In this document: piece after piece, positions 1-9,262 of the stretch
How positions within the stretch are numbered: the stretch's first letter is position 1
Layout of the letters: every line of letters begins with the position of its first letter
Source: Endomicrobium sp.
GTDB taxonomy: Bacteria; Elusimicrobiota; Endomicrobiia; Endomicrobiales; Endomicrobiaceae
Reading direction: 5' to 3'
Assembly (NCBI GenBank): GCA_031266185.1
Contig: JAISBM010000017.1
Span: 1 to 39,918, forward strand
DNA: 39,918 bases
The notes under the pieces: generated by a model
The model's input: the letters and a program-made list of their open reading frames with translations, nothing else
The model's database searches: none
What the model was told of the DNA's origin: nothing
Translations under genes and position numbers: made by a program

Positions 1-10
1 ACATGTCCTT

Positions 11-314
11 GTAACAAATAAATATTTATCAGAGATGAAAGAATTTAATGAGAAAATAAGAACATTTAACAAAATGTATATAAATGATATCCCGTTGTTA
101 GTGGTGTAGATGAAGTTTAAATGATTTAATATGAATAATGCTGGTATGGAAGTTTGCATGGTTTGTTCACTTGGGTAATATGTGCCATATAGGTCTTTAT
201 ATCAAATTGGTGACAAATAAGTACTTATCAGATATAAAAGAGTTTGAAGAAAAGAGTGGCTTTTTGAAAATATGTCACAAAATGTATTTAAATGATGTTG
301 ACATGGTTATAGTT
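11..314 (+). pseudogene. Remnant of a duplicated gene of unknown function (two diverged copies)
   Basis: Two related stretches lie in tandem. Copy 1 (11-109) reads VTNKYLSEMKEFNEK, then FNKMYIND, and ends at a TAG. Copy 2 (210-314, inside an open frame 138-515) reads VTNKYLSDIKEFEEK, then HKMYLNDVDMVIV. Differences between them include many synonymous third-position changes (aaa/aag, tat/tac), and copy 2 has about 12 extra bases in the middle. This suggests both were once coding on the + strand. Copy 1 has no visible start and runs off the window edge. The open frame of copy 2 continues to 515, but the part after about 320 is F/L/I/S-rich and may be read-through over a remnant on the other strand. 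I do not recognise the family. Confidence 0.4.
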
Positions 315-316
315 TA

Positions 317-472
317 CTATATTATGGTTAAGTCCAACTCTTTTTTGATTGTTTTCTCAACTTTACTTAACACTTTCAAACTTGCAAGCTATAACATGGA
401 AAGTACTATTGTTTTTCTATCTTTTATTATATATATTTCCATGTATACTTTTATTGTTTTTTTTATTAACAT
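317..472 (-). pseudogene. Possible decayed small gene of unknown function
   Basis: On the - strand one frame stays open from 520 to a TAG at 317-319, apart from a single in-frame TAG at 389-391. From the ATG at 472 it reads MLIKKTIKVYMEIYIIKDRK, then TIVLSML, stop, LASLKVLSKVEKTIKKELDL. The Lys/Glu-rich composition looks more like protein than the Phe/Ser-rich + strand reading of the same bases. The single TAG could derive from a CAG or other codon. No family is recognised. It may be chance in AT-rich DNA; a homologue search of the joined frame would decide. Confidence 0.25.
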
Positions 473-589
473 CTCAAATGTACTAAATGAGCGGACTGGT
501 ATCAGTTTAATGTAGAATATTTAACTAAGGATATTGTAACATTTCACAATTGTTTTTGACAAAAATCAACAATGCTAAATGGTGACTTT

Positions 590-1486
590 TCACTTTCTTA
601 TTGACTCTCCCAAAATTTCTGCCATATCTTTAGGTAAAGGCGCTGTAAAAGTAATTTCTTTTGAAGTTCTTGGATGAGTAAACGTTATATTATAAGCGTG
701 TAACATTTGTCTTGTATACCTTCTACCATTTATTGTATCTGGACCACCATATTGAAAGTCTCCTACAACTGGATGGTTTATATATTTCATATGGCTTCTT
801 ATCTGATGAGTTCTCCCAGTAATAATCCTTACCTCCAAGAGACTATAACCGCCTTTCCTAGAAATAACTTTAAACTCTGTTATTGCCATCTTTTTTGCCA
901 AAGAATTTACCGATATCAATTTTCTATTCTGTGGCGATCTCCCAAGAGGAGCTTCTATACGACCTCTGTTTTCAACAATTGTTCCTTTTACTGCCGCATA
1001 ATATATTTTTTTCACAGCTCTATTTTGCAATTGTTTAGAAATACTCATTTTAGACTTTTCATTTTTAGCAAAAACTATAAGCCCTGAAGTGTCTTTATCA
1101 AGCCTATGAACTAAATAAGGATTATATTTCCCCTTTGAATGAGCAACTATTGCGTTAAGAAGAGTTCCAGAAATATGCCCGTATGATGGATGTACTACAA
1201 TACCAGGTTGCTTGTTTATTATTACTATATCGTTATCTTCATATACAATATCAAGTTTTATATTTTCTGGGTCTATTTGAACAATTTTTTCTTTTCCAAA
1301 TTCAAGTGCAATAATATCGTTATGCTTTAATTTGTAGCTTGGCAAAACAGGCTTACCATTTACAAAAATTTTCTGTTCTCCTGCAACTTTTTGAAAGTAT
1401 GAACGCGAATAATCTTTATACACAGAAGCTAAATAAGAATCCACTCTTTCTCTTTCAAGTCTTTCGTAGTATAGCTTTTCTTGCAT
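590..1486 (-). CDS. rluD: RluD-family 23S rRNA pseudouridine synthase
   Basis: Isomerises specific uridines in large-subunit rRNA to pseudouridine. About 298 residues. An N-terminal S4 RNA-binding domain (about residues 12-65) is followed by the RluA/RluD catalytic domain. Visible motifs are NKQPGIVVHP (91-100) and the catalytic loop VHRLDKDTSGLIVFAKN with the nucleophilic Asp near 130; GRTHQIRSHMKYINHPVVGD follows. I place the start at the ATG at 1486, which has GGAG nine bases upstream, rather than the in-frame TTG at 1501. The gene overlaps the end of lgt by 32 bases and is the last gene of the yggS-ileS-lspA-lgt run. The exact target (RluD or another family member) cannot be fixed from sequence alone. 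Confidence 0.93.
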   Translation of the reverse strand: MQEKLYYERLERERVDSYLASVYKDYSRSYFQKVAGEQKIFVNGKPVLPSYKLKHNDIIALEFGKEKIVQIDPENIKLDIVYEDNDIVIINKQPGIVVHPSYGHISGTLLNAIVAHSKGKYNPYLVHRLDKDTSGLIVFAKNEKSKMSISKQLQNRAVKKIYYAAVKGTIVENRGRIEAPLGRSPQNRKLISVNSLAKKMAITEFKVISRKGGYSLLEVRIITGRTHQIRSHMKYINHPVVGDFQYGGPDTINGRRYTRQMLHAYNITFTHPRTSKEITFTAPLPKDMAEILGESIRK

Positions 1487-2225
1487 ATATAAATACTCCA
1501 ATTATTAACAAAATTATAGATATATTTTGAGAAATTGATAGTCCAAAATATTGCATACCTCTATCATCACCTCTAAAACATTCCACTATAAACCTTAAAA
1601 TAGCATATAAGATTAAATAAGCAGCAAAAATATTTCCAACTTCTCTTTGTTTTTTTGCATAGAAAAATAATATAAGAAATATACAAAAGTTCCCTAAAGA
1701 CTCGTAAAGTTGTGTTGGATGTAAATGCTCACCTAAAACTGCTAAAGATTGTTTATCTTTAAAAACAACAGCCCAAGGCAAGTTAGCTTCTTTACCATAA
1801 CAACATCCCGCAAAAAAGCATCCTATCCTACCTATAGAATGTCCTAAAGCAAGAGCTGGAGCAAAAAAATCGCCAAGATATAAAACCCGCATATTTTTAA
1901 CCTTACAATATGTTATTGCAAAAATAGCTACAGCTACAAATCCACCATAATATACTAATCCGCCTTGCCAAACTTTAAAAACATCTAAAGGATTATCAAC
2001 ATATTCTTTTATATTTGTAAAAATATAAAAAATCCTAGCACCAACAATACCAAAAACTATCAAATATAATAAAAAAGAGTAAAGCTCATCTTGAGAAAAA
2101 ATTTTTGATTTTGATTTATTTAAAGAATAAAAAAGATAATAAATCGAAACAGTAAAAGCTAAAGCTACAAAAAATCCGTATGAAAATATTTTAAAATTAC
2201 CAAAACTAAAAAGAATTGGGTACAT
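1455..2225 (-). CDS. lgt: Prolipoprotein diacylglyceryl transferase
   Basis: Transfers diacylglycerol from phosphatidylglycerol to the lipobox cysteine of prolipoproteins in the inner membrane, the first step of lipoprotein maturation. 256 residues, about seven hydrophobic segments. It shows WQGGLVYYGGF, the Lgt signature GHSIGRIGCFFAGCCYG (128-144) in the Cys-rich form seen in many anaerobes, and HLHPTQLYES. AAGGT lies seven bases before the ATG. It follows lspA, the next enzyme of the same pathway, with a 21-base gap, so the two are probably made together. The tail overlaps the rluD-family gene. Confidence 0.96.
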   Translation of the reverse strand: MYPILFSFGNFKIFSYGFFVALAFTVSIYYLFYSLNKSKSKIFSQDELYSFLLYLIVFGIVGARIFYIFTNIKEYVDNPLDVFKVWQGGLVYYGGFVAVAIFAITYCKVKNMRVLYLGDFFAPALALGHSIGRIGCFFAGCCYGKEANLPWAVVFKDKQSLAVLGEHLHPTQLYESLGNFCIFLILFFYAKKQREVGNIFAAYLILYAILRFIVECFRGDDRGMQYFGLSISQNISIILLIIGVFIYARKAILRKT

Positions 2226-2246
2226 AATCTATACCTTTATTGTCTA

Positions 2247-2702
2247 TTACTTAAGTATAAGAATATCAAAAACCAGAATACAAACAGCTATAAAAATGCA
2301 AGAATCTGCAACATTAAAAGAAGGCCATCTTAAAGAACCAATTCCAAAATCTAAAAAATCTACAACTGCTCCCCTAAATATTCTATCTATAAGATTGCCC
2401 ACCCCACCTGAAAGTATAAGACAACACGAATACTGCCATATTTTGTTCATTTTATTCCAAGATTTACAAAAAAACATAACCATAAAAGTTAAAGCAATAA
2501 ATATTATTAAAGAAAATGTAAAATTTTGACCTTGGAACATACTAAAAGCTGTACCTGTATTTCTAATATTTACAATATTAAAAAAATCAAAAAAAGATAT
2601 TATGTTCACAAAATGCCCATAATTAATAAACGTACTCACAAGATACTTTGTGATTTGATCTATAGCAAGTAAAAGTATGCACAAAATAATAGGTTTTTTC
2701 AT
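2247..2702 (-). CDS. lspA: Lipoprotein signal peptidase II
   Basis: Membrane aspartic protease that removes the signal peptide of diacylated prolipoproteins after Lgt has acted. About 151 residues with four membrane helices. The family blocks are visible: NIRNTGTAFSMF, GGVGNLIDRIFRG (catalytic Asp near 106) and VVDFLDF (second Asp near 115). The start chosen is the ATG at 2702, which overlaps the ileS stop as ATGA and has AGGG eight bases upstream. A longer in-frame start at 2720 lies inside ileS and is not needed. The ileS-lspA pair is a common bacterial arrangement, and the overlap implies translational coupling. Confidence 0.96.
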   Translation of the reverse strand: MKKPIILCILLLAIDQITKYLVSTFINYGHFVNIISFFDFFNIVNIRNTGTAFSMFQGQNFTFSLIIFIALTFMVMFFCKSWNKMNKIWQYSCCLILSGGVGNLIDRIFRGAVVDFLDFGIGSLRWPSFNVADSCIFIAVCILVFDILILK

Positions 2703-5485
2703 TTTATCAACCCTGAACATCTAGGACATAAACCTTCAACCACATTATTTATATGCCTCCAACACCTTGCACATTTTTCATAGTCTGACTTTTTTGCTTT
2801 TACAACTAACTCGTCTCCACTATTTGATTGTTTAAGACTTATATCCCAACTACCTAAAACTAAGCTTACAAGATTTTTATCTTTAAAAAAATCTAAATAT
2901 TTTTTACCATAAGTTATCTCTAAAGCAGCCTCTAAATTTGAACCTATAATTTTATCTTGTCTTAACTTTTCATAAACAGACAAGACTTCCCTTCTTACGT
3001 CAAGAATTTTATTCCATTTATCCAATATTTCAGCCTGAAGAATAAATTTACTATTCTCTACAGGAAAATCTGAAAGAAAAACCGACTCAGGCAAAGAAGA
3101 ATCTATTTTTTTTAGTTCTTTAAAAGCTTCTTCACAAGTAAAAGATAGAATAGGAGCCACTAGCCTTATTATAACCGAACATATTATAAACATAGCAGAC
3201 TGCGCACTTATTCTTTCTATACTATCTTTTTTATTACAATATAAAACATCTTTAAGAGCGTCTAAATAAAATCCACTTAAAAAGATAGTACAAAAATTAT
3301 TAATTGCTGTAGCTGCTTTATGAAACTCATAAGTTTCATAAGAAGACGAAACCACAGAAATTAAATGTTGTAACTTACTAAGAGCGTATGTATCTATTTC
3401 TTGCATATCTTTAAATGCCAAAGATTTATCTAACTTAAAATCTCCTAAATTCCCAAGCAAAAATCTTAAAGTATTTCTAACTTTTCTATAGCTATCACTT
3501 AACCCTTTTATAATCTCATCAGATATTCTAATATCTTCCTTATAATCACTTGAAGCTATCCATAAACGTACAACATCTGCACCATATTTATTTATTAATT
3601 GTTCACTAGAAACAACATTGCCTACAGACTTAGACATTTTTTTACCTTGTCCGTCTACACTAAAACCATTTGTTAAAACGTTTCTATAAGGAGCAAGCCC
3701 TTTAAGAGCAACAGATGGGATCATAGACGTTTGAAACCACCCACGATGTTGATCGCTACCTTCAAGATACAAATCTGCAGGAAACTCCAAATCTTTATAA
3801 TTTCCACTTGATAAAACAGCTTCATAAGAAACGCCTGCATCAAACCAAACGTCAAGAATATCTTGTTCTTTTTTAAATACAGAAGAACTACAAACAGAAC
3901 ATTTTGCATTTATACCATTTAAAAGTTCTTCTTCAGACATTTCAAACCATGAATCTGACCCTTTTTGTCCAAAAAGAGTTGATACTTTATTTATAACTTT
4001 AGGATCAACAAGTGGCTCTCCACATTCCTTACAATAAAAGACCGGAATTGGCACTCCCCATAAACGTTGTCGACTTAAACACCAATCAGGGCGACTATCC
4101 AACATAGAATTAATTCTATTTTCACTGTATTTTGGTATCCAATTTACATCTTTAACACAGCCCAACAACTTCTTTCTCAACTCATTGTGATCTACAGACA
4201 AAAACCATTGAGGAGTAGCTCTAAAAATTATTGGCTTCTTACATCTCCAACAGTGAGGATAAGAATGTTCCATTTTAACTTTTGCAAGAATTTTACCCTC
4301 TTTTTCAAGCTTTTCAATAATTATTGGATTAGCTTTAAAAATATGAATGTTTTCCAATTCTGGAACTTGCTTCGTATACAATCCTTTACCGTTAATAGGA
4401 GACAAAATTTCTAAACCATATTCTAATCCTGCGTGATAATCTTCTGGACCATGTCCAGGAGCAATATGCACTATACCAGTACCGTCTTCCATACTTACAA
4501 ATTCTGCAACAATACCTTGAGATTGTCTATATTCAAGCAAAGGGTTTTGACATTTTATATTCACAAAATCAATCCCTTTAGATTCCATAAGTATTTTATA
4601 ATCAACTGCTTCTATTTTATTTTTAACATTTTCTATTAACGCTTTTGCAACTATAAGATTTTCATCTCTACCATCTTGTATTTTATAAACAACTGCTGCA
4701 TATTCAGACTTTTCACTAAAAGCTAAAGCAACATTTGAAGGAAGCGTCCAAGGTGTTGTTGTCCAAATCAAAACAGAAAAACCTCTTAACAAAGACTCTC
4801 TTGTCTTAAGGATATCTGAAACAGACGCAACTTTAAATTTTACAAAAATAGAATCTGAAGAATGATCAGCATATTCAACTTCTGCGTCAGCTATAGCTGT
4901 TTCACATGTAGGACACCAATACACAGGTTTTTTTCTTCTGTAAATAAAACCTTTTTCTACTAAATCTCCAAAAACTTTAACTATAGAAGACTCATACTTG
5001 AGATCTAAAGTTAGGTATGGATTGTCCCAATCTGCAAGAATCCCAAGTCTTTGAAATTCTATTTTTTGTATCTCAACAAACTTTTTTGCAAAATCTGCAG
5101 CTTGTTTTCTAAAGGTTAGCTTATCAACTTTATTTTTGTCAGTATTAAGCTCTTTTAAAGCAAGTTGCTCTATTGGGAGTCCATGGCAATCCCACCCCGG
5201 AGTAAATGGTACATAATTGCCTGACATAGAACGATACTTAATTATAAAATCTTTTAACACCTTATTAAGAGCTGTACCTATATGTATATGAGCATTTGCA
5301 TATGGAGGCCCATCATGAAAAATAAATTTTTCTTTATTTTTATTTTTCATGCAAAGTTTTTCATAAAGTTTATTCTCTTTCCATTCTTTCACAAAAAAAG
5401 GTTCCCTTTGAGATAGATTTGCCTTCATTTGAAAATCTGTCTTGGGAAGGTTCACAGTTTTTGAATAATCTTTCTGATCTGACAT
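2699..5485 (-). CDS. ileS: Isoleucyl-tRNA synthetase
   Basis: Charges tRNA-Ile with isoleucine and edits misactivated valine. 928 residues, usual for the bacterial form. The class I HIGH motif is in PPYANAHIHIG (about 60-70) and the KMSKS motif in GKKMSKSVGNV (about 615). The editing domain contains TTPWTLPSNVALA. The C-terminal zinc ribbon CARCWRH...CPRCSG, typical of bacterial IleRS, is complete. AAGGA lies six bases before the ATG. The gene sits between yggU and lspA, and its stop overlaps the lspA start. Confidence 0.98.
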   Translation of the reverse strand: MSDQKDYSKTVNLPKTDFQMKANLSQREPFFVKEWKENKLYEKLCMKNKNKEKFIFHDGPPYANAHIHIGTALNKVLKDFIIKYRSMSGNYVPFTPGWDCHGLPIEQLALKELNTDKNKVDKLTFRKQAADFAKKFVEIQKIEFQRLGILADWDNPYLTLDLKYESSIVKVFGDLVEKGFIYRRKKPVYWCPTCETAIADAEVEYADHSSDSIFVKFKVASVSDILKTRESLLRGFSVLIWTTTPWTLPSNVALAFSEKSEYAAVVYKIQDGRDENLIVAKALIENVKNKIEAVDYKILMESKGIDFVNIKCQNPLLEYRQSQGIVAEFVSMEDGTGIVHIAPGHGPEDYHAGLEYGLEILSPINGKGLYTKQVPELENIHIFKANPIIIEKLEKEGKILAKVKMEHSYPHCWRCKKPIIFRATPQWFLSVDHNELRKKLLGCVKDVNWIPKYSENRINSMLDSRPDWCLSRQRLWGVPIPVFYCKECGEPLVDPKVINKVSTLFGQKGSDSWFEMSEEELLNGINAKCSVCSSSVFKKEQDILDVWFDAGVSYEAVLSSGNYKDLEFPADLYLEGSDQHRGWFQTSMIPSVALKGLAPYRNVLTNGFSVDGQGKKMSKSVGNVVSSEQLINKYGADVVRLWIASSDYKEDIRISDEIIKGLSDSYRKVRNTLRFLLGNLGDFKLDKSLAFKDMQEIDTYALSKLQHLISVVSSSYETYEFHKAATAINNFCTIFLSGFYLDALKDVLYCNKKDSIERISAQSAMFIICSVIIRLVAPILSFTCEEAFKELKKIDSSLPESVFLSDFPVENSKFILQAEILDKWNKILDVRREVLSVYEKLRQDKIIGSNLEAALEITYGKKYLDFFKDKNLVSLVLGSWDISLKQSNSGDELVVKAKKSDYEKCARCWRHINNVVEGLCPRCSGLIK

Positions 5486-5511
5486 TTTTTATCCTTAAAA
5501 TTCATATTAAA

Positions 5512-5775
5512 TTATGGTATTGTATCTAAAACTTCATTTAACTCTTCTTCTGAACGACCTATGATTTCAATAGTCTTTTCTCTTCCACGTTCGCCTTTTC
5601 TTAAAAAAATCATTGATCTTTTTACATCAAAAAAATCCGCTAAAAAATCACAAAGCTCCTCATTTGCTTTCCCATCAACAACAGGAGCCGCAACTTTTAC
5701 TCTTAAAATAGAACCTACTCTACTTATCACTTCGTTCCTTTTTGAGTTAGGGATAACTCTTACTTTTATAATCAT
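5512..5775 (-). CDS. yggU: YggU/UPF0235 (DUF167) family protein
   Basis: A small conserved protein of 87 residues whose biochemical role is unknown. The family pattern is visible: VIPNSKRNEV, then LRVKVAAPVVDGKANEELCD, then the conserved basic loop RKGERGREKTIEI. The ribosome binding site GGAGGGG is strong. The gene lies between proC and ileS, a position frequently held by yggU near yggS/yggT/ileS in bacteria. Nothing is odd about it. Confidence 0.9.
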   Translation of the reverse strand: MIIKVRVIPNSKRNEVISRVGSILRVKVAAPVVDGKANEELCDFLADFFDVKRSMIFLRKGERGREKTIEIIGRSEEELNEVLDTIP

Positions 5776-5790
5776 TACAATTCCCCTCCA

Positions 5791-6603
5791 TTACTTACTA
5801 AGTTCTTTTGACCTTTTCATCGCTTCAAGCATAGCATTATAAACTATACCTGAAAGATTTTGAGATTCAAAATATTTTAAAGCAGCTTCTGTTGTACCTT
5901 TTTGAGATTTAACTTTCTCTTTTAAAGCTACTGCAGATTCATTTGTTATATCTAACATTTTACCAGAACCATAAACTGTTTGTACTGCAAAACTTTTTGC
6001 CATTTCTTTACTCAAACCTAACTTAAAAGCAGCTTCTTGTAAAAGCTCACAAAAATAAAATATATAAGCAGGACCAGAGCCGGATAATGCTGTTATAATA
6101 TCAAATTTCTCTTCGCCAAGAATTTCTGCTTTGCCTATAGAAACAAACAAATTTTTTGCTCTTTGCAGTTGCTCCCCTGAAACAAATCTACCCTTACATA
6201 AAGCAGTAGCCCCACATCGTACTAAAGCAGGTGTATTAGGCATAGCCCTAATAACTGCAACATCTTTTTTTATATTCTCTTCAATAAATCTTGTTGTTAT
6301 TCCAGCAGCTATTGAAATAATAATTGTATTCTTTTTTACAAAATTTCTTATTTCATCAAAAACTTTCAACATGTTTTGAGCTTTTACAGAAAGAAAAATA
6401 ATATCAGCATCTATTAAAGCTTCTCCTTTATCTTCTGCTATAGATACACCAAACTTTTGTTGAAGATTTAAAACTTTTTCATTTACAATATCATTACAAA
6501 TAATGTTTTGAGCTTTTACAAGCTTGGTTTCTAAAAGACCACTGATAATGGCTTGGGCCATATTCCCTGAACCAATAAAAAAAAGTTTTTTACTTATTTC
6601 CAT
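5791..6603 (-). CDS. proC: Pyrroline-5-carboxylate reductase
   Basis: Reduces pyrroline-5-carboxylate to proline with NAD(P)H, the last step of proline synthesis. About 270 residues, the normal length. The N-terminal Rossmann motif is FFIGSGNMAQAIISG, and the C-terminal dimerisation domain carries ALSGSGPAYIFYF and EKVKSQKGTTEAAL. The start is the ATG at 6603 with GGAG nine bases upstream; an upstream ATG at 6633 would add ten residues lying inside yggS. The gene overlaps yggS by 14 bases. The yggS-proC pair is conserved in many genomes. Confidence 0.96.
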   Translation of the reverse strand: MEISKKLFFIGSGNMAQAIISGLLETKLVKAQNIICNDIVNEKVLNLQQKFGVSIAEDKGEALIDADIIFLSVKAQNMLKVFDEIRNFVKKNTIIISIAAGITTRFIEENIKKDVAVIRAMPNTPALVRCGATALCKGRFVSGEQLQRAKNLFVSIGKAEILGEEKFDIITALSGSGPAYIFYFCELLQEAAFKLGLSKEMAKSFAVQTVYGSGKMLDITNESAVALKEKVKSQKGTTEAALKYFESQNLSGIVYNAMLEAMKRSKELSK

Positions 6604-7273
6604 AGTCTCTTTCTCCAAATATTGCTGAACCAATTCTAACCATTGTTGAGCCCTCTTCTATAGCAATCTTGTAGTCTCTAGACATGCCCATAGAAAGAAT
6701 ATTAAAATCGTTATCAGCAAAAAAATTTTTTATATCTTTAAATAAATTATATATTTGTTTAAAATACGGTCTTGAATCACGAGGATTATCGCTGTAAGGT
6801 GCTATAAGCATGAGCCCTTTAATGTTAACGTTAGAAAGATTCCTACAGTCATTATAAAAATCCACAACAAAATCTGGATTAATGCCAGTTTTAGAAATCT
6901 CTTTAGAAACTTTTACCTCTATAAGACAATCTTGAATTTTACTAATATCTTTAGCATGATGATTTATATTATAAGCAAGTTTAACACTATCTAAAGACTG
7001 TATCAAATCAAATGCTTCTACAGTTTTTTTTACTTTATTGGACTGTAAATGCCCAATAAAATGTTTAGTCACTCCAATAAGGGGATCTCCAACTTGGTCA
7101 AATTTAGCAATTGCTTCTTGAACTTTGCTCTCACCTATATGTTTAATTCCACATTTTAGTGCTTCTAAAACAAAAGGATACGTAAAAGTTTTTGTTACTG
7201 CAACTAAGTCAACGTTTTCTAACAAATTTATAGTATTATTAATACTTTTTATATTTTGGCAAATATGTTTCAT
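6590..7273 (-). CDS. yggS: YggS-family PLP homeostasis protein
   Basis: A single-domain TIM-barrel protein that binds pyridoxal phosphate and buffers its cellular level; it has no known catalytic reaction. 227 residues. The PLP lysine is in LVAVTKTF near the N terminus, HFIGHLQSNKVKK is conserved, and the C-terminal block is MGMSRDYKIAIEEGSTMVRI then GSAIFGERDY. It is the first gene of the - strand operon ending in the rluD-family gene. I see no good Shine-Dalgarno before the ATG, and the predicted promoter is only about 20 bases upstream, so the leader is very short. Confidence 0.95.
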   Translation of the reverse strand: MKHICQNIKSINNTINLLENVDLVAVTKTFTYPFVLEALKCGIKHIGESKVQEAIAKFDQVGDPLIGVTKHFIGHLQSNKVKKTVEAFDLIQSLDSVKLAYNINHHAKDISKIQDCLIEVKVSKEISKTGINPDFVVDFYNDCRNLSNVNIKGLMLIAPYSDNPRDSRPYFKQIYNLFKDIKNFFADNDFNILSMGMSRDYKIAIEEGSTMVRIGSAIFGERDYGNK

Positions 7274-7293
7274 TTTTTATTTATTTTGTCTAT

Positions 7294-7302
7294 ATTGTAG
7301 CA
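7294..7302 (-). promoter_or_regulatory. Extended -10 promoter for the yggS operon
   Basis: Read on the - strand this is TGCTACAAT, an extended -10 element (TGn plus TACAAT) for the main sigma factor. There is no good -35 box at 16-18 bases. Transcription would start near 7287, leaving a leader of roughly 14 bases before the yggS ATG at 7273. This is a prediction from sequence only. Confidence 0.45.
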
Positions 7303-7401
7303 TATTTTCAAACAAATCGTTTTCTTAAGCACTATAACACTTGTTTTCTATACCCAAACATTACAAACTTTCTATTAAATTATTATTTTTTAAATATTTT
7401 T

Positions 7402-7431
7402 TTGAATTAAAGTGAATTTATTTAGTAATAT
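7402..7431 (+). promoter_or_regulatory. Candidate promoter for the antiporter gene
   Basis: TTGAAT (7402-7407) and TAATAT (7426-7431) are separated by 18 bases and lie about 45 bases before the antiporter ATG. The region is so AT-rich that such matches are expected often, so the call is weak. Confidence 0.25.
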
Positions 7432-7474
7432 ATGCTCATATTAAAATGTACTGAAAAAATATAGGTAAATTAAA

Positions 7475-9241
7475 ATGCATGATTATCAACTATTGCAAAT
7501 AATGGCAGTTGGTTTTACTCTTTCTTTAACATTTGGTTTTATAACACAAAAACTGGGACTTTCTTCTATTGTTGGATATCTTCTTGCAGGATTTTTGATA
7601 GGGCCTTCATCCCCAGGCTTTGTTGCAGACTATAGTCTAGCATTTCAACTTTCAGAAGCTGGCGTTATACTTTTGATGTTTGGAGTAGGCTTGCATTTCA
7701 AAACAGATGATCTTTTTGCAGTTAAAGGTGTCGCTATACCTGGAGCTATAATACAAAGCACTGTTGCTACAATTTTTGGAGTTTTTCTTGGTACACTGCT
7801 TGGAATTGACTTTAAATCTGCATTAATTTTAGGATTAGGACTTGCCGTAGCAAGTACTGTCGTGCTTTTAAGAGTCTTGGAAGACAACGATGTTTTAAAT
7901 ACAGTTCATGGCCATGTAGCTGTTGGCTGGCTTGTTGTAGAAGATATTTTGACTGTACTAATTTTAGTCGTACTTCCTAGTCTTTCTGTAGTACTTTCAA
8001 ATTCTAACACAGCATCTTTAGGAACAATAGAAATATTTAAAGCTATAGGAATCGCCTTAATAAGAATAATTTTATTATGGCTATTAGTTATAAAAGGTGG
8101 CGGACGGGTTGTGCCTTGGTTTTTGTCAAAAATAGTTAAAACACGTTCTCAAGAACTTTTCACTTTAGCTGTTTTAGTTATAGCTTTTGTAACTGCAGTC
8201 ATTGCAGCGTTTGCGTTTCAAACTTCATTTGCTTTAGGTGCATTTTTAGGAGGGATGGTCGTAGGCAAAAGTAAAGTAAGTCACCAAGCAGGAGCAGATA
8301 TTTTACCATTAAGAGACGCTTTTGCAGTTTTGTTTTTTCTGTCAGTTGGAATGCTTTTTGACTGGAAATTTATTATCGAGTATCCATTACTTGTATATAC
8401 TTGTTTACTTGTAGTTTTATTAATTAAACCTTTAACAGCGCTGGTTGTTGTCTCTATTTTAGGATACTCTACAAGAACAGCACTTACTGTAGCTGCAGGA
8501 CTAGCACAAGTTGGAGAATTTTCTTTTATATTAGCACAAGAAGCTAAACGTTTAGATCTTGTTGGAGATCTAGTTTACAATTCTATAGTTATATGCGCTA
8601 TTGTATCTATAACTTTAAACCCCTCAATATTCAAAAAAATACCTTCTTTTGAAAGATTTTTACGCTCAAAAAGCAAAATATGGAAAATACTAAATTTTTC
8701 AGTAAACAAGAAATGTAATAAAGTTAACGAAATAGCAAAAAATTTACTTCCTATAGAAGAGTTTCTTTCTGAAAAAGTTGCCATAGTTATAGGATATGGA
8801 CCAACAGGGAAAGAAGTTACTCAAGCCTTAATAAAACAAGGAATAAAACCTGTTATAATAGAAATAAATATAGATACTGTAAATTCATTAAGTTCCCAGG
8901 GACAAGCTGTAATATATGGAAATTCAACAAGAAAAGATATTTTAATTGCCGCTGGCATAAAAAAGGCAAATTACCTAATAATCACTGTTCCTTCTTTAAA
9001 TATAACGTTAGAAACAGCATCTTTAGCTTCTTCACTAAATCCTAAAACCCGCATTATTGTTAGAGCTCGTTTCTTAGATCACAAAGAAAATCTTAAACAG
9101 CTTGGCATTTCTGCAATCGCCTTTGAAGAAGAGGAAGTAGCAAAAGCTTTAACTTCTTTAGTTTTAGACGACTTAGAACAACAAAGCTTACTTGCCGCTG
9201 CTTCAGAAATAGCATCTCAAACAGCTCAAGAAAATAATTAA
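7475..9241 (+). CDS. CPA2-family cation:proton antiporter (KefB/YbaL type) with TrkA-N domain
   Basis: An inner-membrane monovalent cation:proton exchanger, probably for K+ or Na+. 588 residues. The first about 385 form the Na/H-exchanger fold with about 12 helices, including FITQKLGLSSIVGYLLAGF, ISEAGVILLMF-like SEAGVILLMFGVGLHF, and LGAFLGGMVVGKS. A TrkA-N/RCK nucleotide-binding domain follows at about 425-570 (VAIVIGYGPTGKEVTQALI; IYGNSTRKDILIAAGI). The protein ends just after this domain, so there is no RCK_C domain of the kind that binds cyclic di-AMP in some transporters. AGGT lies eight bases before the ATG. It appears to be a single-gene transcript. Confidence 0.9.
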   Translation: MHDYQLLQIMAVGFTLSLTFGFITQKLGLSSIVGYLLAGFLIGPSSPGFVADYSLAFQLSEAGVILLMFGVGLHFKTDDLFAVKGVAIPGAIIQSTVATIFGVFLGTLLGIDFKSALILGLGLAVASTVVLLRVLEDNDVLNTVHGHVAVGWLVVEDILTVLILVVLPSLSVVLSNSNTASLGTIEIFKAIGIALIRIILLWLLVIKGGGRVVPWFLSKIVKTRSQELFTLAVLVIAFVTAVIAAFAFQTSFALGAFLGGMVVGKSKVSHQAGADILPLRDAFAVLFFLSVGMLFDWKFIIEYPLLVYTCLLVVLLIKPLTALVVVSILGYSTRTALTVAAGLAQVGEFSFILAQEAKRLDLVGDLVYNSIVICAIVSITLNPSIFKKIPSFERFLRSKSKIWKILNFSVNKKCNKVNEIAKNLLPIEEFLSEKVAIVIGYGPTGKEVTQALIKQGIKPVIIEINIDTVNSLSSQGQAVIYGNSTRKDILIAAGIKKANYLIITVPSLNITLETASLASSLNPKTRIIVRARFLDHKENLKQLGISAIAFEEEEVAKALTSLVLDDLEQQSLLAAASEIASQTAQENN

Positions 9242-9262
9242 GCTTTTATGATGTTTAATTGT

